Positions 19,665-28,310 of a stretch of 32,253 nt of DNA are shown here, in pieces. Location of the stretch: positions 1-32,253 of the forward strand of contig DATEAK010000302.1 of assembly GCA_035288405.1 (NCBI GenBank), given 5' to 3'. The stretch comes from JACPSX01 sp035288405 [NCBI: bacterium] (GTDB taxonomy: Bacteria; JACPSX01). The notes under the pieces are model-generated. The model saw only the letters and a program-made list of their open reading frames with translations. It was not told the DNA's origin and ran no database searches. Position 1 is the stretch's first letter, and each line of letters opens with the position of its first letter. A program made the position numbers and the translations under genes.

Positions 19665-20408
19665 TTACATCCACATCCCGCCGTTCACATGAAGGACCTG
19701 ACCGGTAATATACGAGGCCTCCTCCGAAAGGAGGAACTCCACCACGGCCATCACGTCAGGTCCCAACCCCACGCGGCCCATGGGAATAGTCTCCATGATC
19801 GCGTCCCTAGCCTTTTCGGACATACCTCGGGTCATATCCGTGTCGACCAGTCCCGGAGCAACGGCATTCACGGTAATTCCGCGACTTGCCAGCTCCTTGG
19901 CCACGGCCTTCGTAAACCCGACGATGCCCGCTTTGGCGGCAGCATAATTGGCCTGCCCCGGGTTCCCCATAATTCCCACAACCGAGGAGATATTGACGAT
20001 GCGGCCGAAGCGCTGCCGCACCATGAGCCGGGCCGCAGCTTTCGAGCACAAGAATGTGCCTTTCAGGTTCGTATCCACCACAAAGTCCCAGTCATCCTCG
20101 GACATACGCAGAAGAAGGCCGTCTCGGGTCACCCCCGCGTTGTTGATGAGAAAATCCAGGCGGCCGCCTTCCGCGGAAACGCGCTCAAACATACCCTTCA
20201 CTTGCGCCGGATACGCCACGTTTGCCTGCACGGTTTCCGCTTGTCCTCCGGCTTCGCAAATCTCGGCTTTTATCTTCTCAGCCGCCGCGGTGTCACGGAG
20301 GTAGTTGATGAAAACTTTTGCTCCTCGAACACCCAGCCTTCGGGCCACGTCGGCTCCAATCCCGCGGCTCCCTCCGGTCACCAGAGCCACTCGCCCTCTG
20401 ATCTCCAT
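19665..20408 (-). CDS. fabG: 3-oxoacyl-[ACP] reductase FabG
   Basis: FabG is the NADPH-dependent reductase of 3-ketoacyl-ACP in fatty-acid elongation, a classical short-chain dehydrogenase. The 247-residue protein has the cofactor motif TGGSRGIG, the NNAG motif, and the catalytic triad S-Y-K in NISSVVGIMGNPGQANYAAAK. The start ATG 20408 has AGGAGA seven bases upstream; the frame is open to 20474 but that stretch overlaps the end of fabD. It begins 10 bases after the fabD stop. Confidence 0.97.
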   Translation of the reverse strand: MEIRGRVALVTGGSRGIGADVARRLGVRGAKVFINYLRDTAAAEKIKAEICEAGGQAETVQANVAYPAQVKGMFERVSAEGGRLDFLINNAGVTRDGLLLRMSEDDWDFVVDTNLKGTFLCSKAAARLMVRQRFGRIVNISSVVGIMGNPGQANYAAAKAGIVGFTKAVAKELASRGITVNAVAPGLVDTDMTRGMSEKARDAIMETIPMGRVGLGPDVMAVVEFLLSEEASYITGQVLHVNGGMWM

Positions 20409-20418
20409 CTCTGCTCTC

Positions 20419-21354
20419 CTAAGGAAGCCCTTCGAGAGCCCGTTCCAGGCTTGCGGCATCTTCCACGTTGGCAACCTTCAGGTGGCGGTTGTGCCGTTTG
20501 AAGAGGCCGGACAGCACGCGCCCGGGCCCAACCTCCACGATCCGATCAACCTCCTGGCCGAGAATAACGTCCATGGTCTCAAGCCAACGAACAGGGGCGC
20601 AAACCTGGGCCTTAAGAGCATTGCGCGCCTCCGCGCCGGTAGTGATCGGCCGGGCGCTCACGTTTGCCACAACAGGAAACGCCAATTCCCCAAACTGCAC
20701 GCGGTCCAGTTCATTTGCAAGCCGCTTTGCGGCAGGTTCCATCAAAGCGCAATGGAAAGGCGCACTGACAGGCAAAGGCACGGCCCGCGCGGTCCCGGTT
20801 TCTTTAACCAGGCTGATGGCTCTTTCCACAGCTCCCGCGTGACCGGCAATGACCACCTGCTCAGAACTATTGAAGTTGGCAGGTTGCAACACCTCTCCGT
20901 CCCCGGCTTTGGCACAAATTTGGTCGACCGCTTCCGCGCTTAAACCGATCACTGCAGCCATTGCCCCCACGCCCGGAGGGGTGGCCTCCCGCATGAACTG
21001 CCCGCGCTTGCGAACCAGAACCAGGGCATCCTCCAGGGAAAGGGCGCCCGCTGCCACCAGTGCCGAATACTCGCCCAGGCTGTGTCCCGCGGCAATCACG
21101 GAAGTAAGCCCCCTCTCGCGCAGGAGATGGGCTGCCACAGCGCTGACCAGAAGGATTGCAGGCTGGGTGTTTTCTGTAAGGCGAAGTTCTTCTTCCGGCC
21201 CTTCCAGACAGAGGGCCTGAAGATCCAGGCCCAGTGTCCGGTTGGCCAGTGCGAACATCTCCCGGGCCTGAGGGGAAGTCTCCTGAAAGCTCTTCCCCAT
21301 CCCCACGTATTGGGATCCCTGTCCCGGAAAGACAAATGCCAGGCGCTCCCCCAT
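20419..21354 (-). CDS. fabD: Malonyl-CoA--ACP transacylase FabD
   Basis: FabD loads malonyl groups from CoA onto ACP. The 311-residue protein has the oxyanion motif FPGQGSQ (9-15), the nucleophile S92 in GHSLGEYSAL, and the conserved histidine in VSAPFHCALM. Its ATG shares one base with the plsX stop (TAATG), indicating translational coupling. fabH, which often sits between plsX and fabD, is absent. Confidence 0.97.
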   Translation of the reverse strand: MGERLAFVFPGQGSQYVGMGKSFQETSPQAREMFALANRTLGLDLQALCLEGPEEELRLTENTQPAILLVSAVAAHLLRERGLTSVIAAGHSLGEYSALVAAGALSLEDALVLVRKRGQFMREATPPGVGAMAAVIGLSAEAVDQICAKAGDGEVLQPANFNSSEQVVIAGHAGAVERAISLVKETGTARAVPLPVSAPFHCALMEPAAKRLANELDRVQFGELAFPVVANVSARPITTGAEARNALKAQVCAPVRWLETMDVILGQEVDRIVEVGPGRVLSGLFKRHNRHLKVANVEDAASLERALEGLP

Positions 21355-22460
21355 TACTCCTGATGACTCCCGTGGGGCTGAACCTTCCCCTTACGCTCCA
21401 TGGAGAAGGAAAAGGATTGCCGGATATTGCTCCAGAAGGTTCCTCTGCGATGATTGGCGCCATGGGTCTCGACATCGGCCTCTATATCTTCCTCGATATG
21501 ATTGCTGAGTCCGGTATCGGCCATCCTCTGCGCCATGGGGATTGCATTCTTAATCGCCTTCGGAGTGGAGCCGCCGTGACAAATAATGCAGACTCCATTA
21601 ATCCCAAGCAGCGGGGCGCCTCCATATTCCGAGTAGTCCATTCGCTTCTTCATTGCCGCAAAACGCCGCTTGACGAGCAGGTATCCCAGTTTCGAGAAAA
21701 TGTTGTGGGAGAAAACGTCCCGCAAACTTTTCTCGACCATTTCCGCCAGGCTCTCGCTGATCTTCAAAGCCACGTTGCCCAGGAACCCGTCGCATACGAT
21801 GACATCGGAAACCCCTCGGTAGACCGCTTTTCCCTCCACATTTCCGATGAAGTTCATGGAACTCTGCTTGAACATTTGGAAGGCTTCCCGGGTAATCTCA
21901 TTGCCCTTGGATTCTTCCTCTCCAATGCCCAGCAAGCCGACCCTTGGATTCGGCCGGTTCAAAATGTATTTGGCAAACACAGACCCCATGATCCCGAACT
22001 GAAAAAGCTGGGTTGATTTGCAGTCCACGTTAGCCCCGGCATCGAGCAAAACGCAAAGCCCTTTCACCGTAGGCAGGAAAGTGGCGATGGCGGGACGATC
22101 GATCCCCTTCAAAGGGCGCAAGATCAGCGTGGAGGCCGTAAGGGTGGCTCCCGTGTGCCCCGCGCTGACCACAGCCTGGGCCTCTCCCTCCTTCACCGCC
22201 TCGACGGCTACCCGGATCGAGGAATCCCTCTTCTTGCGCAAAGCAATCGAGGGAGTTTCTTCCATCTGGACGACCTCGGTACAGTGTTTGACGCGGATCG
22301 GAAGATTGTCGGCGCCGAAGCGCTCCATTTCTTTCCGCAAAATAGTCTCATTACCCACAAGGAGAATTTCCGTCCCATACTCGCGAGCCGCCAGCACCGC
22401 ACCTTCGACGATGACCGCAGGTCCGTGGTCTCCCCCCATGGCATCAACAGCAACTGTCAT
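21354..22460 (-). CDS. plsX: Phosphate acyltransferase PlsX
   Basis: PlsX makes acyl-phosphate from acyl-ACP, the first step of the PlsX-PlsY route to phosphatidic acid, and is a peripheral membrane enzyme. The 368-residue protein starts VAVDAMGGDHGP, and carries SAGHTGAT, LLDAGANVDCK and GIGEEESKGN, all family signatures. The last 30 or so residues (from about WSNIRQS on) are a basic, hydrophobic tail. The start ATG 22460 has GGGGGA upstream. The rpmF-plsX-fabD order is typical of bacteria. Confidence 0.97.
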   Translation of the reverse strand: MTVAVDAMGGDHGPAVIVEGAVLAAREYGTEILLVGNETILRKEMERFGADNLPIRVKHCTEVVQMEETPSIALRKKRDSSIRVAVEAVKEGEAQAVVSAGHTGATLTASTLILRPLKGIDRPAIATFLPTVKGLCVLLDAGANVDCKSTQLFQFGIMGSVFAKYILNRPNPRVGLLGIGEEESKGNEITREAFQMFKQSSMNFIGNVEGKAVYRGVSDVIVCDGFLGNVALKISESLAEMVEKSLRDVFSHNIFSKLGYLLVKRRFAAMKKRMDYSEYGGAPLLGINGVCIICHGGSTPKAIKNAIPMAQRMADTGLSNHIEEDIEADVETHGANHRRGTFWSNIRQSFSFSMERKGKVQPHGSHQE

Positions 22461-22534
22461 AATTCCCCCGGATTTCGTTTCACGATTCGAGCACAGGTTT
22501 CTTCATGTCCCGTTTGCCTGCTCGCATCTGCTCC

Positions 22535-22711
22535 TTATGGAGTGGGTACCACTTCCCGGCCGCGGTAGAAACCGCAGTTCGGACAAACTTCATGGGGCCT
22601 TTTCGGCTCCTTACACTGAGGACAGTTATAAAATTGGGGCGATTCCAATTTCTTATGAGTCCGGCCCTTGTCGCGCCGGGTTCGCGACGTGCGTTTCTTG
22701 GGAACAGTCAT
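22535..22711 (-). CDS. rpmF: 50S ribosomal protein L32
   Basis: This is a 58-residue basic ribosomal protein. It starts MTVPKKRTSRTRRDKGRTH and contains a zinc ribbon, CPQC then CPNC 13 residues on, marking a zinc-binding (C+) L32. It lies 13 bases after yceD and 74 bases before plsX, the standard yceD-rpmF-plsX arrangement. The ATG is at 22711 and the TAA at 22537-22535. Confidence 0.97.
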   Translation of the reverse strand: MTVPKKRTSRTRRDKGRTHKKLESPQFYNCPQCKEPKRPHEVCPNCGFYRGREVVPTP

Positions 22712-22724
22712 AAATTTCTATCTC

Positions 22725-23243
22725 CTAAATTTTCAGGCGGCTCAAGGCGGAAAGACGCGGATCGCCCTGCTCTTCGTGGGCATGAACCGCTCCGGCTGCC
22801 AGCCTTTCTCCACAAACCGCGCACAAGCCCTGGCAGTCGTCACGGCACAAAGGCGCAATGGGGACCGCAAGTAAGAGGTGATCCCTCAGGGCAGGTGTCA
22901 AGTCAACGCTCGTCCCCGCATAATAGGAGACATCCAAGTCTTCCCCGTGCAGAGACTTCTCCTTCTTTTCGGACTCTTCATAAATCTCCGGGAGGTACCG
23001 CGCGGAGACGTCCTCTGCAACGCCGACCGAAAAAGGATCCAGGCAGCGGACGCAGGTCAGAGACAAACGCGTGCTTGCTTTCCCCCCAACGAAAATCTTT
23101 TCTCCCGTTTTCTCCAGGCTGCCGGAGAATCGAACCGGTTCAGCGATCACAATCCGTTCATCGCCCGTGTCATATAGATCCGCCCCTTCCGTAAACTCCA
23201 GTGGGTGGATCCCCTCGGCCAGCTCCAACACATCCACAATCAT
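22725..23243 (-). CDS. yceD: YceD/DUF177 family protein
   Basis: This protein belongs to the DUF177 family, almost always encoded just before rpmF; plant and E. coli members are linked to 23S rRNA accumulation. The 172-residue protein has the LTCVRCLDPF motif mid-protein and a C-terminal cluster PLCRDDCQGLCAVCG, the typical paired cysteine motifs. It is the first gene of the fatty-acid operon behind a perfect-consensus promoter (23316-23344). Confidence 0.92.
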   Translation of the reverse strand: MIVDVLELAEGIHPLEFTEGADLYDTGDERIVIAEPVRFSGSLEKTGEKIFVGGKASTRLSLTCVRCLDPFSVGVAEDVSARYLPEIYEESEKKEKSLHGEDLDVSYYAGTSVDLTPALRDHLLLAVPIAPLCRDDCQGLCAVCGERLAAGAVHAHEEQGDPRLSALSRLKI

Positions 23244-23265
23244 ACCCGAATCTTCCCAAAATCGC

Positions 23266-23278
23266 CTTTAATTTAAAG
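23266..23278. promoter_or_regulatory. 13-bp inverted repeat in the yceD operon leader
   Basis: CTTTAA-T-TTAAAG is a perfect inverted repeat 23-35 bases upstream of the yceD ATG and about 30 bases into the predicted transcript. Its AT-rich, short-spaced form resembles a dimeric repressor operator. It does not clearly match the FapR, FabT or FadR consensus that I know. Confidence 0.35.
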
Positions 23279-23315
23279 TAGTTACGGGAAATCCGAAGGC
23301 CCAAAAGCCTGCCGG

Positions 23316-23344
23316 ATTATACCGATGGGTTCTACCTATGTCAA
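23316..23344 (-). promoter_or_regulatory. Perfect sigma-70 promoter of the yceD-rpmF-plsX-fab-rnc operon
   Basis: The minus strand has TTGACA (23344-23339), exactly 17 bases, then TATAAT (23321-23316): all 12 consensus positions. Transcription should begin near 23309. Such promoters are rare and strong, fitting ribosomal-protein and lipid-initiation genes. Confidence 0.88.
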
Positions 23345-23378
23345 GGGAAAAGGATCTACCGTACCAATCCGATAAAGT

Positions 23379-24317
23379 CTAAGATTTACGGTACGTTTTC
23401 AAGAATTGGTCGATCAGGATCCCCTCCCGTACCCCGAAGTCGCTGATGAGAATTTCCGGGGCGTTTAGGAAATCCACCAGAGCTCGGGCCAGGGCGGCTC
23501 CGGCCACAATGATATCTTCCCTCCCCCGCTCAAGCCCTGCCACTTTTTCGAGCTGCGGGCGGGACTTTTTCCGCAACGACTCCAGGAGGTCCACGATCCG
23601 CCAGCGCGACAGTTTATGACCATTGATGCGCAATGGGTCATAGCTCTCCATGGCAAGGTCAATGGCAGCGAGCGTTGTCATGGTGCCGGCTGTGCCTACC
23701 AGCGGGGTCTCCGTCCACCGAGATCTGAAAGCCCTGGCTTCCTTTAGACCGATACCGATCGCCTCTTCCATCCGGGCAAACTCGTGCGCAGGGACAGGAG
23801 CTTCGGATAGAAAAGATTCGGTGAGACGAACGGCTCCCAAATTCAAGCTTACAATCAGCCCTACCGATCCACCCTCGACTCCCACAAGCTCCGTGCTTCC
23901 CCCTCCGATGTCCACGACGACAAATCGGCCCGGCAGGTTGGGAAGCGCCTCGGTGACTCCAAGGACCGCCAAGCGCGCCTCCTCATGCGGTGACACAACT
24001 TGAACCGCCCACCCGGTCTCGTTCTGCACGAGGGAAATGAACTCCTGGCGATTTTCCGCCAGACGCAAGGGGCTGGTCGCCACCACCTGGATTCCATCCA
24101 AAAGAAAATCCTGCACCTGTCGCCGAAACTCTCGCAGGACTTCCAACGTGCGGTCCATCGCCTGACGCTGAAGCTTCCCATTCCTCCACAGCCCTTCGGA
24201 CAGCCGGGGAATCGCCTGGCTGCTGTGGCAAGCCCGCAGCGGCAGACCCCGCTCTTTGTTTGCCACCAGAAGGCGCACTGTATTGGAGCCTAGATCAATC
24301 GCGCCAAACGTTCCCAT
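23379..24317 (-). CDS. Exopolyphosphatase / guanosine pentaphosphatase family protein (Ppx/GppA)
   Basis: This ASKHA-fold phosphatase hydrolyses polyphosphate or pppGpp. It has the first phosphate motif GAIDLGSNTVRLLVA at the N-terminus, and the second, VVVDIGGGSTELV, mid-protein, plus GTAGTMTTLAA and DFGVREGIL. At 312 residues it is the short form lacking the C-terminal HD-like domains of E. coli Ppx, so the substrate cannot be told from sequence. I use ATG 24317 with AGGAAGGA upstream; the frame is open to 24770 only because it runs antiparallel through cinA sequence. It follows cinA by 71 bases and is probably cotranscribed with it. Confidence 0.92.
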   Translation of the reverse strand: MGTFGAIDLGSNTVRLLVANKERGLPLRACHSSQAIPRLSEGLWRNGKLQRQAMDRTLEVLREFRRQVQDFLLDGIQVVATSPLRLAENRQEFISLVQNETGWAVQVVSPHEEARLAVLGVTEALPNLPGRFVVVDIGGGSTELVGVEGGSVGLIVSLNLGAVRLTESFLSEAPVPAHEFARMEEAIGIGLKEARAFRSRWTETPLVGTAGTMTTLAAIDLAMESYDPLRINGHKLSRWRIVDLLESLRKKSRPQLEKVAGLERGREDIIVAGAALARALVDFLNAPEILISDFGVREGILIDQFLKTYRKS

Positions 24318-24388
24318 GTTCCTTCCTGAAAGACGAGCGGTACAGAGGGCCCCATTCTCCAAACGAACGGCTCCCTCCCCCACCAAGA

Positions 24389-25603
24389 TCACGAGAGATC
24401 CGGTGAGCCCACCAGAAGTATACGACGGAGAATCTCCAAGGCGGACGTGCTGGCGCGTCTCCATAAAGTAGGAGGATCCGGCAGAGGAATTGTCTTTTGA
24501 AATCTTCCCCAGGGCCCCAGATAGAGAAAATGAGCACGCCAGGGAGCGCGGGAGTTCTGGCCGGACTCGTTTCCTGTTACCGTGAGTCCGAGGACACTCG
24601 ATGCCTGAAAGTCCTCCATCAGGGCATGACAGGACTTCTCCATCTCCAGTTCTTCTTCTCGCGACAGGCTGCACGAGTTCAAACGGGGACGCACAACGCC
24701 GCCCTGCAGAAATCCCGTGTTCTCGGAAACCGCCGCCAGCCGGTTCAATAGAAGACCGCCGCTCCCCCACTCCGCTACAGCCAGACGAATTCCTTTCGTT
24801 AGCAGCATTCCACCTACAACCTGCTCGAGCGTCTCGTCGTCCACACCGTAAACGCGATTGCCAAGGCGTGCCACGATTTCACGGCAGGCGGCCGCCACGG
24901 CTCCTTCTACGAACTGCGCATCCTCGCCCCGGGCAGTAACGCGAATGTGGGTTTCTCCCTCCTGTGCCAGAAGTCCCACAGCCGGATTTGCGGATCCCGT
25001 CATGAGATCGCCGATGATCTGATCCACGCGGCTTTCCCCGAGACCAGCCACTTTGAGAGTCCGGGTTAAGGTAAGACCACGAAGTCCAAAGCGTGTGCGA
25101 AGAAAAGGGAGAACGAATCGATCGAGCAAGAAAACCATTTCCCTCGGAACACCGGGCAGGGAGAGAAGGATGCTTCCTCCATGTTCGACGATGAAGCCGG
25201 GCGCTGTGCCCTGGGGATTTTCAATGGGAATCGAGCCGGCGGGAATGTAGGATTGCTTGCGGTTATTCGAGGTCATGGTGACCCCCAGGCGCTGAAACCG
25301 CTCCTCGATCTGGGTGAGAAGCTCGGGTTTAAATTCCAGGTCGACTCCGAGAGCCTCAGCCACGCTCTCCCGTGTGAGGTCATCCTCCGTGGGGCCGATC
25401 CCTCCCGTAGTGATGATCAACGGAGACCGGCTCAGGGCCAGGGAGAGAATTTCATGAATTCGTTCTCTCTGATCCCCGACGGCGCTTTGATACCGAACCG
25501 GGATGCCAATGGTTCCGAGCTTGCGGGCGAGGGTGGCAGCGTTCGTATCTACGACATCGCCCAGCAAGAGCTCGGAACCAATGGAGATCCCTTCAGCGTG
25601 CAC
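24389..25603 (-). CDS. cinA: CinA family protein, intact N-terminal MoaB-like domain, degenerate C-terminal amidase domain
   Basis: CinA proteins fuse an N-terminal COG1058 domain (ADP-ribose pyrophosphatase in studied examples) to a C-terminal nicotinamide-nucleotide amidase (PncC). The N-terminal half is normal: AEGISIGSELLLGDVVDTNA, TTGGIGPTEDDLTRE and SLPGVPREM. The C-terminal half keeps the fold outline (LAVAE, FLQGGVV, ALEILRRIL), but the catalytic AESCTGG motif reads AEWGSGG (residues 277-283). The later GIAGPGGG region is also replaced (TVTGNESG) and shortened. Amidase activity is therefore doubtful. I use GTG 25603 (HAEGISIGSEL); TTG 25624 is possible. It lies about 95 bases after nrdJ. 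Confidence 0.88.
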   Translation of the reverse strand: MHAEGISIGSELLLGDVVDTNAATLARKLGTIGIPVRYQSAVGDQRERIHEILSLALSRSPLIITTGGIGPTEDDLTRESVAEALGVDLEFKPELLTQIEERFQRLGVTMTSNNRKQSYIPAGSIPIENPQGTAPGFIVEHGGSILLSLPGVPREMVFLLDRFVLPFLRTRFGLRGLTLTRTLKVAGLGESRVDQIIGDLMTGSANPAVGLLAQEGETHIRVTARGEDAQFVEGAVAAACREIVARLGNRVYGVDDETLEQVVGGMLLTKGIRLAVAEWGSGGLLLNRLAAVSENTGFLQGGVVRPRLNSCSLSREEELEMEKSCHALMEDFQASSVLGLTVTGNESGQNSRAPWRAHFLYLGPWGRFQKTIPLPDPPTLWRRASTSALEILRRILLVGSPDLS

Positions 25604-25629
25604 GTTCCCGTACCTGGAGCTCAACGAGG

Positions 25630-25658
25630 TTCCGGGTAGAAGAGTCTCCTCCCCGGAA
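25630..25658 (-). other. Strong hairpin between nrdJ and cinA
   Basis: A 7-bp perfect stem (TTCCGGG / CCCGGAA) continues after one mismatch into a 5-bp stem with one G-T pair and a 3-base loop. No T-run follows on the minus strand. It could attenuate readthrough or protect the nrdJ mRNA 3' end. Confidence 0.4.
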
Positions 25659-25697
25659 CGATTTGTTGACTCCTAACTCCTCCAACCAGTCAGGGAG

Positions 25698-28244
25698 TTA
25701 ACAGCGTGACCAACCGCAATGGTAGCATGTCACGCAGCCGGTCTCATGGGCAACCCCACCTCCACACTCAGGGCATGTGGAGATAAACGCGAGAGGCCGC
25801 ATGGAGTCATTGCCGTTGCCCAGCGCCGCGGCATCCGATTTCGTTTTCGTCGGAATCTTGGGATGCCCCGCGGCGGATTTGAGAAGCAGGTCCTTTCCAA
25901 CGTTTTGCTGGCGACCCAGGTGGCGCTCCAGGGCCTTCCCAATAGCATCCGGTGTGGACAGGATCAATTCCCCGTTTTCCCAAACAGGGAGAGGACCTGA
26001 AATCCCCTTGAGCTGCTGAATGATCTCCCGAGGATCGATCCCCGCTCGCAGGGCCAGTGAGATGAGCCGGCTGATGGCCTCCGATTGGGCCTGAGCATTG
26101 CCCCCGGCTTTTCCAATCGTCGTAAACACCTCGCACAGGCCCTCGCTGTCCTCGTTGATCGTGATGTAAAGATTCCCCTCTCCCGTGCGGATTCTCTCCG
26201 TAACCCCATGGGTGATGGACGGACGCGTACGAGGATGGAACCCGTTCCCGTTGGATTTGTGAGCCGCTTCAGACCCGTTTCCATTCCCCTTGGACTCGAT
26301 GATCAAGGCGGCAGAGGCTTCGGATTCCTCAGCAGGAGTTGCTCCTTCCGCCTTTTCCCCTTCTGCATCCGTCTGCAGAATCCCCTGGCGGCTCCCCTCA
26401 CGGTACACCGTAATCCCTTTGAGACCCGCCTTGTAGGCCGTGAGGTAGATATCCGCCACGGTTTCTACAGAGACATCCTCCGCGAGATTCACCGTGGAGG
26501 AGATGGCGCTGTCCACGTAGTTCTGAATGACGCCCTGCATCTTGACCCGGAAGTAAGGATCAATATCGTGGGCCGTCACCACGTACGGAGGCAGGCTGTC
26601 GTCGCCGCCGAAGAGCCTCTGGATCAGGTAGTGATACACCTTATATTCCACGAAGCTCTCGCCGTCGGAATTCTTCACCCTGCGCTTGTAGCTCGTGCAG
26701 AAGATGGGCTCGACCCCTGAGCTGGAGCGGGCCACGATGGAACCGGTGCCCACCGGCGGCACGGTGATCACCGTGCCGTTGCGGATCCCGAAGCGCTCGA
26801 TGTCGTTGCGGATCTCTTCCGGCAGAGCCTGCACGAACCTGCTGCGGGAATACCCCTCCCAGTTAAACACGGGGAACGGGCCTTTCTCGCGGGCCAGATC
26901 CACAGAAGTCCGGTACGCGGCATCCCGGATCGTGCTCATCATCTTGTCGACGGCTTGCAAGGCTTCATCGGAATCGTAGCGGATCTTCATACACACCAGA
27001 GCATCCGCCAATCCCGTAATTCCCAGTCCCACCCGGCGATCCGAAGCAACGGCCTCTTTGATCTTGTCCAGGGCGTGATTGTCCATGTTGTAATCGATCA
27101 CGTCATCGAGAAACCGAGTGGCGACCCGGGTCGTCTCCGCCAGATCCACGTAATCGAAGCTGCCGTCTTCCCGCACAAAAGAGGTCAGGTTGAGGCTCCC
27201 CAGGTTGCAAGCCGTGTAGGCGGCCAGCGGCTGCTCGCCGCAGGGATTCGTGCTGGACAGCGGGTTCGCGTATTCCAGATTGTGATATTCCCGCATGGTA
27301 TCCCAGAAGATCACTCCCGGCTCGGCCGAAGCATGGGCATTTTCGATCATCTTCTTCCACAGATCCCGGGCTTTCACGGTCCGGAAGACTTTGCCTCCCC
27401 AGCGCAGGGGAAAATCATCGTCGTTCAGAACCGCCTGCATAAATTCGTGAGTGGCCAGCACGCTGATGTTGGCGTACTGCACCTTGCGCCGCTCCGGATC
27501 GTTCTTGATCGTGATGAACCTCTCGATATCCGGGTGGTCCACACGCAAGGTCAACATCAGAGCTCCCCGGCGCCCGGCCTGGGAAACGGTATTCGTGCTC
27601 TCGCTCAAGAGGTTCATGAACGCTGTGGACCCCGGGGATCTATCCACGGTGGCGTTGACCGGGGCCCCTTCCGGGCGCAGGATGGAAAGATCCGTCCCCA
27701 CACCTCCTCCGGTCCGGTACACCAGAGCCGATTCCATCAGACAGGTGTAGATCGCTTCCAGGCTGTCCTCGACGATGGGGATCACGTAGCAGTTGGACAG
27801 AGTGGGACGGCGCCGGGCGTCTTCTCGCCCCGCCGCATGCATGACCCGTCCTCCCGGGACAAACTTAAAGTCAATGAGGATGGACATAAACTGGTGGTAC
27901 CAGTAGTCCCGGTTGGATTCCACAGTAGCGATGGCCCGGGCAATCCGGTCCCACATATGGAACGGTCCCGTCTCGCCTGGAGCCAGATATTTGCTCTTCA
28001 CCACGTTCACTGCAAGATCGTCCCCCTCGTAATAGTCGGACGCATCCAGAGCTTTGAGCAAGTGCTTTCCTCCGTGATCCATGCGCAAGCATTTGCGCTC
28101 TATTTCCCGCAGGAATTCCCGGCTCGGCTCCGTCTCGATTTCCGGCCGCGCCAGTCCACCCTCCGCAATGAGACCGGGGACCGCAGGGATTGCTTGTGCC
28201 GTCGTCACACCCCATTCTTCCCGGTGAACCAACTCCTCGGTCAT
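25698..28244 (-). CDS. nrdJ: Adenosylcobalamin-dependent (class II) ribonucleotide reductase
   Basis: This enzyme reduces ribonucleotides to deoxyribonucleotides using a radical generated from coenzyme B12, independently of oxygen. The 848-residue protein has the first redox cysteine C152 in SNCYVIPI, the NPCGEQ active-site motif (C335, E337) followed by CNLGSLNLT, and PPVGTGSIVARSSSGVEP. A low-complexity Asn/Gly linker (about residue 655) leads to a C-terminal domain ending in a Cys-rich zinc ribbon, CPECGGG then CVTCYHCGWSRC, typical of NrdJ. The start ATG 28244 has GAGGAGG upstream. The promoter, two NrdR-like boxes and two DnaA-like boxes lie upstream, so it is probably under NrdR control. 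dcd nearby also serves dNTP supply. Confidence 0.97.
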   Translation of the reverse strand: MTEELVHREEWGVTTAQAIPAVPGLIAEGGLARPEIETEPSREFLREIERKCLRMDHGGKHLLKALDASDYYEGDDLAVNVVKSKYLAPGETGPFHMWDRIARAIATVESNRDYWYHQFMSILIDFKFVPGGRVMHAAGREDARRRPTLSNCYVIPIVEDSLEAIYTCLMESALVYRTGGGVGTDLSILRPEGAPVNATVDRSPGSTAFMNLLSESTNTVSQAGRRGALMLTLRVDHPDIERFITIKNDPERRKVQYANISVLATHEFMQAVLNDDDFPLRWGGKVFRTVKARDLWKKMIENAHASAEPGVIFWDTMREYHNLEYANPLSSTNPCGEQPLAAYTACNLGSLNLTSFVREDGSFDYVDLAETTRVATRFLDDVIDYNMDNHALDKIKEAVASDRRVGLGITGLADALVCMKIRYDSDEALQAVDKMMSTIRDAAYRTSVDLAREKGPFPVFNWEGYSRSRFVQALPEEIRNDIERFGIRNGTVITVPPVGTGSIVARSSSGVEPIFCTSYKRRVKNSDGESFVEYKVYHYLIQRLFGGDDSLPPYVVTAHDIDPYFRVKMQGVIQNYVDSAISSTVNLAEDVSVETVADIYLTAYKAGLKGITVYREGSRQGILQTDAEGEKAEGATPAEESEASAALIIESKGNGNGSEAAHKSNGNGFHPRTRPSITHGVTERIRTGEGNLYITINEDSEGLCEVFTTIGKAGGNAQAQSEAISRLISLALRAGIDPREIIQQLKGISGPLPVWENGELILSTPDAIGKALERHLGRQQNVGKDLLLKSAAGHPKIPTKTKSDAAALGNGNDSMRPLAFISTCPECGGGVAHETGCVTCYHCGWSRC

Positions 28245-28282
28245 CCTCAGTCCTCCTCAGGGGCCAAAAGTTCGCAAGTCGC

Positions 28283-28310
28283 TGTGGACTTCCCTCCCCG
28301 GGAGGCCACA
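28283..28310 (-). other. Hairpin in the nrdJ 5' leader
   Basis: TGTGG/CCACA and CCTCC/GGAGG stems stack with a 5-base bulge, 39-66 bases before the nrdJ ATG. It lies in a leader of about 180 bases. I could not find the conserved B12-box of the cobalamin riboswitch. Confidence 0.4.

Noticed and set aside
24318-24770. N-terminal extension of the Ppx/GppA protein
   Set aside because: It lies over cinA in another frame, has no homology to the family, and ATG 24317 has a good ribosome-binding site.
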